From NCBI GenBank assembly GCA_947497175.1, contig CANMFM010000004.1, positions 558,001 to 622,000 on the forward strand: a DNA stretch of 64,000 bases, in the 5' to 3' direction. The DNA comes from an uncultured Aquimarina sp. (GTDB lineage Bacteria; Bacteroidota; Bacteroidia; Flavobacteriales; Flavobacteriaceae). Below, piece after piece: positions 55,839-64,000 of this stretch. The position numbers and the translations under genes are program-made. Numbering within the stretch: the stretch's first letter is position 1; each line of letters opens with the position of its first letter. The notes under the pieces are model-generated. The model did no database searches. It saw nothing but the letters and a program-made list of their open reading frames with translations, and was not told where the DNA came from.

Positions 55839-56030
55839 TTATTGAATTTTCTTTTTTATATATACTTTTCTAAGCTTTTGACTGGTATCCAAATTTTTGA
55901 AAGCACAAGCACAGATTATAATAAAACTACTTACCAGCAGCTCATTCAAAAATAGATTTTCGCGTAGCGAAGACAGAAAAAATGGAATTATAAGTAGTAG
56001 TATTAATAGATAAGCATAGGTGTTTCTCAT
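55839..56030 (-). CDS. Small membrane protein (63 aa)
   Basis: Two hydrophobic helices (YAYLLILLLIIPFFLSSL and LLVSSFIIICACAFKNL) and a basic tail (SQKLRKVYIKKKIQ). First gene of the minus-strand group ending with the sbtA-like gene, 18 nt before the 93-aa gene. Unrecognised. Confidence 0.6.
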   Translation of the reverse strand: MRNTYAYLLILLLIIPFFLSSLRENLFLNELLVSSFIIICACAFKNLDTSQKLRKVYIKKKIQ

Positions 56031-56395
56031 ACGTGTTTTTTTGAGTTTAACTATTTAATTTTATTTCGTTATTCCATACAATTTTATATTAATCGCATAC
56101 AAAAGTGAGAATACTAGTTCATATATTTTTATTTATATTTATAATGATTAGCATAACATAATTTTATGTTTTTTAAATCATACTACGGAGCAGTATAACC
56201 TATTCTCTATAAAATCAACCACTTAACACCCTTTACATGATACATAAAGTTTAACTTATACATGGGTTCATTTTATGGATTTCTGACATAGCGTATTTTA
56301 CGTGATATGTACGACGATAGGTAAAAATTTCTGAATTAAATTCATAAGGCTTTGAAAACCTCAGTAGTCTTCTTATTTTAGATCAAAAATCACAC
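56031..56395. promoter_or_regulatory. Divergent intergenic region with repeat copy B
   Basis: 56118-56140 is identical to 53394-53416 upstream of the LysR gene, and the following bases (ATAATGATTAGCATAA) resemble the site there (GTAATCATTTACATAA). This fits a LysR target between the sbtA-side genes and the bestrophin gene. Nothing else recognised in the remaining ~320 nt. Confidence 0.4.
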
Positions 56396-57397
56396 ATGTA
56401 CATTAAACGAAATATTGGTTGGGGGCTTATTCTTCGATATGCCTGGAAAAATCTCATTTTTTTCATACTATACACCACGGGGATTTTTTCTGTATATTAT
56501 TTCCTAAACTGGACATTTATTGATATTCCGTTTCAGCCTTTGTCGGTTATTGGTATTGCGGTTGCTTTTTATATTGGTTTTAAAAATAGCCAGAGTTATG
56601 ATCGATTTTGGGAAGCCAGGAAAATTTGGGGAGGTATTGTAAATTATTCTCGTACCTGGGCCAATCAAGTACTAAATCTGGTTAAAGATGATCATAACAC
56701 AAAAAGCGTTTTAATTCATCGTCATATCGCATGGATCAATGCGCTTAGAATACAGTTGCGACAACCCACTTCATTCTCTCTCAAAGAAAATGCAGCCGTG
56801 GAGATGCTTTTCAAAAAACATGGAGAGCAAAAACCTGCCTGCGATGCGACTAAAGCGTTTGTTTCTGATGAAGAATATATTGATTTACTGAAAAGAAAAA
56901 ATACGGCTACGCATATTGTAAAAAATCAAGCGCTGCACATCAAAAAATTAATTGGCGAAGAAAAAATAACGGAATTCGACAAACAACTTTTTCATGGTGT
57001 TCTTGAAGAATTGTATAACCTTCAGGGAAAATGTGAACGTATCAAAAACACACCGTTTCCTAGGCAATATGCCTATTTTAGTACTGTTTTTACCTGGATT
57101 TTTGTGTTGCTTCTACCTTTTGGGATGTTGAATGTATTCGAATCCGAACTCCAAGATATGCGCCAAGATATTCGTCCCTGGTTTATCTTTTTAATGATCC
57201 CTTTGTCTGTATTAGTATCCTGGATATTTACCACTATGGAAAAAATAGGAAGTAATAGCGAAGATCCTTTTGAAGGACGCATAAATGACGTGCCTATGAC
57301 AGCCTTATGTAGAACGATAGAAATTGACCTACGAGATATGTTAGATGAAGAAAATCTACCAGAAAAAATAGCTCCAAAAGATAATATCTTATATTAA
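56396..57397 (+). CDS. Bestrophin-family channel (333 aa)
   Basis: Bacterial bestrophin/RFP-TM pattern: YIKRNIGWGLILRYAWKNLI, PLSVIGIAVAFYIGFKNSQS, YDRFWEARKIWGGIVNYSRT and C-terminal PRQYAYFSTVFTWIFVLLLP, SNSEDPFEGRINDVPMTALC. Forms a pentameric anion (or cation) channel. Its TAA overlaps the ATG of the YheT-like gene by one base, so the two are coupled. Neighbouring SbtA and LysR suggest a bicarbonate link (inference). Confidence 0.92.
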   Translation: MYIKRNIGWGLILRYAWKNLIFFILYTTGIFSVYYFLNWTFIDIPFQPLSVIGIAVAFYIGFKNSQSYDRFWEARKIWGGIVNYSRTWANQVLNLVKDDHNTKSVLIHRHIAWINALRIQLRQPTSFSLKENAAVEMLFKKHGEQKPACDATKAFVSDEEYIDLLKRKNTATHIVKNQALHIKKLIGEEKITEFDKQLFHGVLEELYNLQGKCERIKNTPFPRQYAYFSTVFTWIFVLLLPFGMLNVFESELQDMRQDIRPWFIFLMIPLSVLVSWIFTTMEKIGSNSEDPFEGRINDVPMTALCRTIEIDLRDMLDEENLPEKIAPKDNILY

Positions 57398-58374
57398 TGC
57401 CAATACGTAACGCTTCCTATACCCCTCCTTTATTATTTAGAAACAGTCATATTTCTACGATTTACCCTACAATTTTTAGGAAAGTAACTGGGATACACCA
57501 AAAACGAGAACGGGTTGAGCTCGATGATGGTGATTTTATTGATTTGGATTGGAGTTATGCGAAATCACAAAAATCAAAAAAACTTGCTATTATTATTCAT
57601 GGTTTAGAGGGCAATGCTCAACGCCAATATATCTTGGGTCTTGCCAAACATCTAAATCAAAATGATTGGGATGCAGCAGCGGTTAATCTCAGAAATTGTA
57701 GTGGCGAAATGAATCGGTTATATCGATCTTATAACGCTGGGGTGAGTGATGACCTGGATAAAATAATCAAACATATTAATACGGCAAATGACTATCCCTC
57801 GATTTCGATATGTGGGTTTAGTTTGGGAGGTAATATAACCTTAAAGTATTTAGGCGAAGAAAGATCTATCCCTTCTAACATAAAGGCTGGTGTGGCAATT
57901 TCGGCCCCTTGCGACCTTTATGACTCACTGCTGGCGATTAATAAATCTACTAATTTTATTTACAAAAATCGATTTATACGACATCTCAAAGCGAAATTAC
58001 TTGAGAAGCAGGTCGTATTTCCTGATAAGATAAGTATTGAAGACATCAGGGCCTGCACAACTCTTATGGATATCGACGATTTGTATACCAGTAAAGCCCA
58101 TGGATATACAAATGCCCTTGATTATTACACGAAGTGTAGTAGTAGACAGTTTCTGAAAAATATCCAAATCCCAACCTTAATTATTAATGCACAAAATGAT
58201 TCGTTCCTGGGGGATCAATGTTATCCCATCGAAGAAGCCAACGAAAATTCAAATCTTTTTTTAGAAATTCCGAGTTATGGGGGACATGTTGGCTTTTTCC
58301 TTCCGGGCAAAATCTACTACAACGAGTCGGGAACCCTCGATTTTTTCGAAAAATCACTTACGAATAACGTCTAA
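57397..58374 (+). CDS. YheT-family alpha/beta hydrolase (325 aa)
   Basis: YheT pattern: PPLLFRNSHISTIYPTIFRK, IIIHGLEGNAQRQYILGLAK, AAVNLRNCSGEMNRLYRSYN and the nucleophile motif ICGFSLGGNITLKYLGEERS, with the histidine in YGGHVGFFLPGKIYYN. Probably a carboxylesterase acting on acyl esters. Starts at ATG 57397 in a TAATG overlap with bestrophin. Confidence 0.92.
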   Translation: MPIRNASYTPPLLFRNSHISTIYPTIFRKVTGIHQKRERVELDDGDFIDLDWSYAKSQKSKKLAIIIHGLEGNAQRQYILGLAKHLNQNDWDAAAVNLRNCSGEMNRLYRSYNAGVSDDLDKIIKHINTANDYPSISICGFSLGGNITLKYLGEERSIPSNIKAGVAISAPCDLYDSLLAINKSTNFIYKNRFIRHLKAKLLEKQVVFPDKISIEDIRACTTLMDIDDLYTSKAHGYTNALDYYTKCSSRQFLKNIQIPTLIINAQNDSFLGDQCYPIEEANENSNLFLEIPSYGGHVGFFLPGKIYYNESGTLDFFEKSLTNNV

Positions 58375-58560
58375 AAGAAGGTTTTTTCTTACTTATAGAA
58401 ATATCTAAACAAGTGTTAAGCCACTGTTAAGGTTTTATGAAGAGTATTTCATTCACTTGATCGAAAATGTTTTGTTTACTAACAATATTTTAAGAGTTTT
58501 GGTCGTTTCTTGAAATTCCTTCAAGGAAAATAACTAAATGCTAACTCAAACTCAATAAAA

Positions 58561-61500
58561 ATGAAAAAAAGCTACAGAAGCCTTATTTCAACTTTTGGCT
58601 TCACGGGGAACTCGGCCAAGGGAATGGGTATCGTTGTTTTTACAACAATGCTACTCGTATCAGCCGGCCTTTTTGCACAAACACCTGCACAAAGAGCGGC
58701 TATGGCTCAAGAAAGTAACCTTTCGAAATTAAATCAATTACAAACTGAAGCTGCAGACAAAGCTGCTTTTCAAAAGAAACAGGCATTAGCTGCTGCCAGA
58801 TTAAATGGATGGCAGATAAAAATGACTAATCAAGATGGAAGTTTTTCAGAACTGCATCGAGTAGCCTATGATGAAAAGGGCAAAATGCACCCTATTTATA
58901 AAACAACTTTTAATGTAGCTGCCGCCAGGTCGACCAGAGCGAACCACCTTAATGGAGGTGGATCTTTAGGACTAAACTTAGACGGGCAAAATATGACTGC
59001 TTACGTATGGGACGGTGGTCATGCTCGTATCACGCACCAGGAGTATGATGGACCGGGAGGAAACAATCGTGTTTCTGTAGAGGATGCGTCAACTGAAGGA
59101 GGTACACAACTTAATTTTCACGCAGCCCATGTAACCGGAACTATTGTTGCTTCGGGAGTACAAGCTAGCGCAAAAGGAATGGCTTCTCAGGCTAAAGTAA
59201 GAGGATATATGTGGAATAATGATGTTGCCGAAGCTACTGCCGCAGCATCTAACGGAATGTTACTTTCTAACCACTCCTATGGTTTTAGAAGCGATTTGGT
59301 TCCTGACCAGTATTTTGGAGCGTATATAGACGAATCTGAAGCATGGGATAATGTAATGTTTAATGCACCGTTTTACCTTATGGTAGTTGCGGCAGGTAAC
59401 GATGGTAACCAAAATTCATACAACGGAGCTCCACTTGATGGAAATTCTTCATATGATAAACTAACAGGACATTCTACTTCAAAAAATAACCTGGTTGTTG
59501 CCAATGCACAAGATGCAAATGTAAATAACGACGGTACACTAGTAAGTGTATCAATCAATAGCTCTAGTAGCGAAGGACCAACCGATGATTATAGAATCAA
59601 GCCTGATATTACAGGTAACGGTACTGGTGTATACTCTACTTACGAGAGTAGTGATACGGCTTATCAAAGTATTACTGGTACTTCTATGGCTTCGCCAAAT
59701 GTTACCGGTTCTCTTTTATTGTTACAACAGCATTATAATAACCTAAACGGAAACTTTATGAGAGCTGCAACACTAAAGGGTATAGCTTTGCATACTGCCG
59801 ATGATGCTGGACCTTCTGGACCTGATGCCGTATATGGTTGGGGATTGATGAATACAAAAGCTGCCGCCGAAGCAATATCTGCTAACGGAAGCGAAGCTAA
59901 AATTGAAGAATTAACGTTAACCGATGGTCAAACGTATACCATTACGGTAGATTCTGATGGAGTTAACCCGTTAATGGCCTCTATTTCCTGGACAGACAGA
60001 CCTGGTACCGCTACAACAGCGACTAATTCTAACGCAGCGGTTCTAGTTAACGATTTAGATATCAGAGTAACTAAAGGAGCCACGACATATAACCCTTACA
60101 GACTAACAGGGGTTACTACAAACGGAAAAGGAGATAACACTGTAGATCCATATGAAAGAATTGATGTTGCTGGTGCTACCGGTTCTTATACCATTACAGT
60201 TACACATAAAGGTTCTCTTACAGGAGGAAGTCAAAACTTCTCTCTTGTCGTTACCGGACTAACAGGGACTCCAGTGGTTTGTAATGCTACCGTACCTACG
60301 GGAGTGAGTACGTCTAACATTGGATTTGATAAGGCTACCATAAGCTGGACTGCTGTTCCGGCTGCAACATACGACCTAAGATATCGAGTTGCAGGAACAT
60401 CTGCATGGACGACTAATGCCGTTAATGGCGCTTCTTCAAACATAACGGGATTGACCGAATTAACATCTTATGAAGTTCAGGTAAGAAGTAAGTGTGATGA
60501 TGGTACAACTTCTGCTTATAGTAGTACTACTACATTTGCTACTACAGAATTCCAACTAATATATTGCGACTCTAACGGACAAAGTGTTGCTGATGAGTAT
60601 ATTGGCCGAGTTCAATTAGAAACTATCGATAATGCTACAGGAGCTGGCGCTGGGGGATATAATGATTTTACATCAATCTCTACTAGCTTAGCTAAAGGTA
60701 GTGATTACACCATCTCTGTTACTCCAACATGGACAGGCACTCAATATAACGAAGGATACGGTGTTTGGATCGATTATAACCAAAACGGTGACTTTACAGA
60801 CGCAGGTGAGCTCGTATTTACACAGTCACCTACACAAACTACACCGGTAAGCGGTACATTTACTGTTCCCACAGGAGCGAAAGACGGAAATACAAGAATG
60901 CGTGTTTCTATGAAGTATAATGGGACCCCTACATCATGTGAATCTTTTGAGTATGGAGAGGTTGAAGATTACACTGTTACTATAGGAGGAGCAACTGCAG
61001 ATACTCAGGCGCCAACTGTACCAGCCGGTTTAGCAGCATCTAATGTTACCGAAACTACGCTAACTTTAGACTGGAATGCTTCTACAGACAATGTAGGTGT
61101 AACTGGTTATGATGTATATCAGGGAAATACTGTAATAGCAACCGTAACGGCTACTACTACAAATGTAACTGGATTAACTGCTAATACAGCGTATCAGTTT
61201 AGTGTAACAGCAAAAGATGCTGCAGGAAATGAGTCTGCTGCAAGTACCGTATTAAATGTTACTACTTCAGGAGCTACAGGTACAGGATGTACTTCGGGTA
61301 TTACCGTTTTTCCATATAATGAAGGTTTCGAAAATACATTAGGAGCGTGGACACAATCTACAGCAGATGATATAAACTGGACAATAGACGCAAGTGGAAC
61401 TCCATCAAGAGGAACAGGACCCTCTAGTGCTACGCAAGGATCATATTATATCTTTGTTGAAGCATCAGGAAACGGAAGTGGATTCCCAAATAAGCAAGCT

Positions 61501-62223
61501 ATTTTAAATTCTCCTTGTTTTGATCTTAGTGGTCTTTCAGAAGCTAGCTTCACATTTAGTTACCATATGTATGGTGCTGCTGATATGGGAAGTATCGCCG
61601 TAGATGCTAGTACAGATGAAGGTGCAACCTGGACAACTATCTGGAGTGAAACCGGTAATAAAGGAAATACTTGGTTAGATGTTAGTATAGATCTTGCTGC
61701 CTATATTGGTGGTGGTGTTCAATTACGTTTTAACAGAATTACAGGATCTACATGGCAAGCAGATATTGCACTTGATAATGTATCTCTTACCAGTACTTCT
61801 GGCGGAGGATCTGTAGATATCTGTGAAGGTGTGGCTCCTTGGAGTAGCACTGCAAGCTACCAGGCAGGAGACCGTGTTACTTATCAAGGTAGTTTATATG
61901 AAAGAACTGCAACAGGATGGACAAATCTTGGAGCCTGTGGTACGACAACAGCGTTTGCAACAACTTCTGATGCCAAAGGACCACCGGTTAACGGTTCTAT
62001 AAAAGCATCATTAAGTGCCTATCCAAATCCTGCAACATCATATTTGAATGTTTCTGTTAGTAACTCTGAAGCTGTGATATACGAGCTATTTAACTTAAGG
62101 GGGCAAATAATGGATCGCGGTACGTTTACCAAAACTAAAACTATAGATGTTAACGGGTTACCTGCCGGACATTATATATTAAGTGTTGGTGATAAAATGA
62201 AACATATTATTGTTAAGAAATAA
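58561..62223 (+). CDS. Multidomain T9SS-exported subtilisin-like protease (1220 aa)
   Basis: Signal/propeptide region (1-120), S8 domain with Asp151 ([14 protein letters not shown]), His190 ([14 protein letters not shown]) and Ser375 ([14 protein letters not shown]). Then a P-domain-like stretch, FN3 (about 573-660), a GEVED domain (667-810: [12 protein letters not shown]), FN3 (813-900) and a MAM-like domain (909-1080). A CBM5/12-like module (about 1087-1125: [17 protein letters not shown]) precedes the T9SS sorting tail ([14 protein letters not shown]...). It is a secreted or surface protease that may bind chitin-like material. Confidence 0.93.
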   Translation: MKKSYRSLISTFGFTGNSAKGMGIVVFTTMLLVSAGLFAQTPAQRAAMAQESNLSKLNQLQTEAADKAAFQKKQALAAARLNGWQIKMTNQDGSFSELHRVAYDEKGKMHPIYKTTFNVAAARSTRANHLNGGGSLGLNLDGQNMTAYVWDGGHARITHQEYDGPGGNNRVSVEDASTEGGTQLNFHAAHVTGTIVASGVQASAKGMASQAKVRGYMWNNDVAEATAAASNGMLLSNHSYGFRSDLVPDQYFGAYIDESEAWDNVMFNAPFYLMVVAAGNDGNQNSYNGAPLDGNSSYDKLTGHSTSKNNLVVANAQDANVNNDGTLVSVSINSSSSEGPTDDYRIKPDITGNGTGVYSTYESSDTAYQSITGTSMASPNVTGSLLLLQQHYNNLNGNFMRAATLKGIALHTADDAGPSGPDAVYGWGLMNTKAAAEAISANGSEAKIEELTLTDGQTYTITVDSDGVNPLMASISWTDRPGTATTATNSNAAVLVNDLDIRVTKGATTYNPYRLTGVTTNGKGDNTVDPYERIDVAGATGSYTITVTHKGSLTGGSQNFSLVVTGLTGTPVVCNATVPTGVSTSNIGFDKATISWTAVPAATYDLRYRVAGTSAWTTNAVNGASSNITGLTELTSYEVQVRSKCDDGTTSAYSSTTTFATTEFQLIYCDSNGQSVADEYIGRVQLETIDNATGAGAGGYNDFTSISTSLAKGSDYTISVTPTWTGTQYNEGYGVWIDYNQNGDFTDAGELVFTQSPTQTTPVSGTFTVPTGAKDGNTRMRVSMKYNGTPTSCESFEYGEVEDYTVTIGGATADTQAPTVPAGLAASNVTETTLTLDWNASTDNVGVTGYDVYQGNTVIATVTATTTNVTGLTANTAYQFSVTAKDAAGNESAASTVLNVTTSGATGTGCTSGITVFPYNEGFENTLGAWTQSTADDINWTIDASGTPSRGTGPSSATQGSYYIFVEASGNGSGFPNKQAILNSPCFDLSGLSEASFTFSYHMYGAADMGSIAVDASTDEGATWTTIWSETGNKGNTWLDVSIDLAAYIGGGVQLRFNRITGSTWQADIALDNVSLTSTSGGGSVDICEGVAPWSSTASYQAGDRVTYQGSLYERTATGWTNLGACGTTTAFATTSDAKGPPVNGSIKASLSAYPNPATSYLNVSVSNSEAVIYELFNLRGQIMDRGTFTKTKTIDVNGLPAGHYILSVGDKMKHIIVKK

Positions 62224-62245
62224 ACCCATAAATAACCAAATTCTA

Positions 62246-62278
62246 AAAACCCTGAAACATCAAGTTTCAGGGTTTTTT
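62246..62278 (+). terminator. Terminator after the subtilase gene
   Basis: AAAACCCTGAAAC (62246-62258) pairs with GTTTCAGGGTTTT (62264-62276) around ATCAA, ending in a T-run. Lies 23 nt past the stop codon. Confidence 0.85.
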
Positions 62279-62423
62279 GTTTATCCACCACATCTAAAGT
62301 TGCTCTATTTCCCATTTTAAACGTACGCTTACTGTATATGTACTCATGCGCCCCTATTTTTTTTCGTATTTCCAGATCCGCCCTTTACTTTCGTCTTTAT
62401 AAAATCAATTTAAAATCGAACAT

Positions 62424-63122
62424 ATGACATTTTTAAAAACAGTACTCCTGGGTTACATTGTATTTCTTTCTAGTCTTGCGCTACATGCACAGTCTAACAT
62501 CAAATCGTATTCCTTTAAAAAAGGAGAAATTCTGGATATTCTCTTGCTTACTACAAAACCCGAAGGAAATGCCTTATTCAAAAAATATAGAGAAACTGCC
62601 ATTCCTATAGGCGTAAGAAGAAGTTATCAACCTCTTCCTGGATTTAAAATAACAGAAACGACACAAGGAAACATACAACCAACAAGTTTTTTACTCGGAA
62701 AATGGAACGACCTACAAAATCGAGAGGCGTTTATTGCCGAAATCGAAACCTTTGTTCCAGATTTTCATAAACAACGTAGAGATATTTGGTCTATTTTTAA
62801 TCTGGTCTATTATGAAATACCTAATGATATTTCGTTCAAAATAAATAAAGACAATTATATCGTGGCCACTGCCTATTGGAAAAAGAACTCGGAATCCTTT
62901 AAAAAATTTAAAAAAGAATGGCTGCAGAAAGCCAAAGCCAATGGCGGAAAAAACGTATTAGAACTTACCAATGGAAAATCTCCGGTTGGATATTATTACA
63001 ACCCAGATTATTTGGTGATTACTCAATGGGAGAACAAAGCATCTTTTGAAGCTTTTTATAAAGAAAATCTTTCAATGAATCATCAAGGAGTACAACATGT
63101 TAATCAGTTTGTGATTAACTAA
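62424..63122 (+). CDS. Secreted protein of unknown function, ferredoxin-like repeats (232 aa)
   Basis: Signal peptide (LLGYIVFLSSLALHAQS). The mature part seems to contain repeated alpha/beta barrel-type (DUF1330-like) halves: ILDILLLTTKPEGNALFKKY, SFLLGKWNDLQNREAFIAEI and YYNPDYLVITQWENKASFEA, FYKENLSMNHQGVQHVNQFV. I recognise no named family with certainty. Confidence 0.7.
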   Translation: MTFLKTVLLGYIVFLSSLALHAQSNIKSYSFKKGEILDILLLTTKPEGNALFKKYRETAIPIGVRRSYQPLPGFKITETTQGNIQPTSFLLGKWNDLQNREAFIAEIETFVPDFHKQRRDIWSIFNLVYYEIPNDISFKINKDNYIVATAYWKKNSESFKKFKKEWLQKAKANGGKNVLELTNGKSPVGYYYNPDYLVITQWENKASFEAFYKENLSMNHQGVQHVNQFVIN

Positions 63123-63167
63123 TGTAAGGCACTAGTTATACTTCTTTGATATCAAAATCATGATCAT

Positions 63168-63244
63168 TTCTTCTTAGGGAAAAGACCAATGATAGGCTTT
63201 TTCATATAGAAACACCCATCTTGTAACTTTTTCCCTAAGAAGAA
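63168..63244. repeat. 77-bp palindromic element with 16-bp perfect arms
   Basis: TTCTTCTTAGGGAAAA (63168-63183) is exactly inverted at 63229-63244 with 45 nt between. No T-run follows, so it is not a typical terminator; a REP- or MITE-like remnant is possible. Confidence 0.5.
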
Positions 63245-63300
63245 CTAACTTAAGTTAACTATTTTAGAGCCATATAAACCGCTTACTTAAAAAAATTTGT

Positions 63301-64000
63301 ATGCAATCTTTTTTGAATCAACTTGTCTACTTCGGTTATTTTCAAAGTATATTTTTATTGTGCATTTACCTCTTTTCGGCAAAAAACAGAAAAAACATCA
63401 ATGGATATGTTGCTTTTTTTGTAGTTGTTTTAGCGATTGGTTTATCTGGACGTGTTTTATATATATCAGGCCTATTTGATCAGGAATATAGATTAGTTAC
63501 TTTTTCAGAGTTTGCCACGCTATTATTTGGCCCCACTGTATATCTCTTTACTAGATCTTCGTTGCTAAATCAATATTTTTCGTACAAGGATATTCTTCAT
63601 TATGTGCCAGCGATTTTTTATAATATTGCGGTTACCCTTCTCATTATATTACCTTCAGATGAGGTATTGAAAACTCGAATAGAAAGTGGAGAACAATATC
63701 GAATTATCCTACTGCTGGTAGGTGTGGGGTTACTTTTTAATATTACATATTATATTCTAGGTTTTCATATTTTTTTAAAGTTCAAAAAAGAGATACAGAA
63801 TGAAGTTAGCTATTCTCTAAAGACGCAATTTTTTCTAAATTTTCTAATTGCTATAGGAATTTGTCTTTTCTGTTGGTTCGCCATGTATCTTTTAAGCATT
63901 CTAGGATATCAGGTACTTAATAGAGCAACATGGCAGGTTATATGGTTAAGCATTGCTTGTATCATCCTTTTTATAGCTTTTTATGGTATGAAAGAACCTC
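63301..64000 (+). CDS. Membrane AraC-type regulator-like protein (partial, N-terminal part)
   Basis: Open from ATG 63301 to the right edge (233 codons). At least seven hydrophobic helices: FGYFQSIFLLCIYLFSAKNR, NGYVAFFVVVLAIGLSGRVL, YISGLFDQEYRLVTFSEFAT, LLFGPTVYLFTRSSLLNQYF, ILHYVPAIFYNIAVTLLIIL, IILLLVGVGLLFNITYYILG and FLNFLIAIGICLFCWFAMYL. The 7TM part matches the membrane sensor region of a Bacteroidota AraC regulator group, whose HTH domain would lie beyond the window. Not proven. Confidence 0.75.
   Translation, partial: MQSFLNQLVYFGYFQSIFLLCIYLFSAKNRKNINGYVAFFVVVLAIGLSGRVLYISGLFDQEYRLVTFSEFATLLFGPTVYLFTRSSLLNQYFSYKDILHYVPAIFYNIAVTLLIILPSDEVLKTRIESGEQYRIILLLVGVGLLFNITYYILGFHIFLKFKKEIQNEVSYSLKTQFFLNFLIAIGICLFCWFAMYLLSILGYQVLNRATWQVIWLSIACIILFIAFYGMKEP

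Overview
The window is low-GC DNA from a member of the Bacteroidota, almost certainly a marine-type Flavobacteriaceae (inference). Supporting signs are type IX secretion C-terminal sorting tails on an amidase and a subtilase, DUF6443/RHS wall proteins, a Bacteroidota-type TAnnTTTG promoter box, GG-leader natural-product precursors, TPR-AraC regulators and a CarboxypepD_reg-type TonB receptor. I recognise no rRNA, tRNA, CRISPR array or intact transposase.

Layout. 1-8.1 kb (minus strand): a two-gene RHS/YD-repeat secretion pair, the downstream gene running off the left edge; the upstream gene carries six near-identical PKD-like repeats. 8.4-10.8 kb: a TPR-AraC membrane regulator followed by two tiny genes with almost identical GG leaders and different cores, which look like RiPP precursors. 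11-19.6 kb: DUF393 thiol protein, a LolD/MacB-type ABC pair, TfoX-N and VOC proteins, a LytS/LytTR two-component pair, and a secreted SMP-30 / ankyrin / membrane-protein trio. 20-22.3 kb: a T9SS-exported PGRP amidase.

22.6-33.9 kb is the most unusual part. Small unrelated genes (hydrolase, PhyH fragment, DinB, SnoaL, VOC, cupin, SRPBCC x3, an ECF sigma factor) all lie on the minus strand together with gene remnants. Several are followed, 5-10 nt after the stop codon, by a short GTT-type core that opens an imperfect palindrome of about 65-155 bp. This resembles an integron-like cassette array, although no integrase is visible here.

33.9-50 kb is mainly core: Na+/solute symporter, a candidate structured small RNA with a strong terminator, a lipoprotein, HAD phosphatase, heme-type TonB receptor, RecO, DUF4136 lipoprotein, glutamate dehydrogenase, cystathionine gamma-synthase, ArsC-like protein, EamA transporter, thioesterase, aldo/keto reductase and AraC regulator. 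50.4-53.3 kb: an SDR, then a convergent four-gene group with HPF and a lipid-anchored prohibitin-like protein. 53.4-58.4 kb: LysR regulator, SbtA-like bicarbonate transporter with two small partners, bestrophin and a YheT-type hydrolase; this may be an inorganic-carbon/anion module, and a 23-nt repeat links the LysR promoter with the sbtA-side intergenic region. 58.6-64 kb: a large multidomain T9SS subtilase, a small secreted protein and the start of a membrane AraC-type regulator cut by the right edge.
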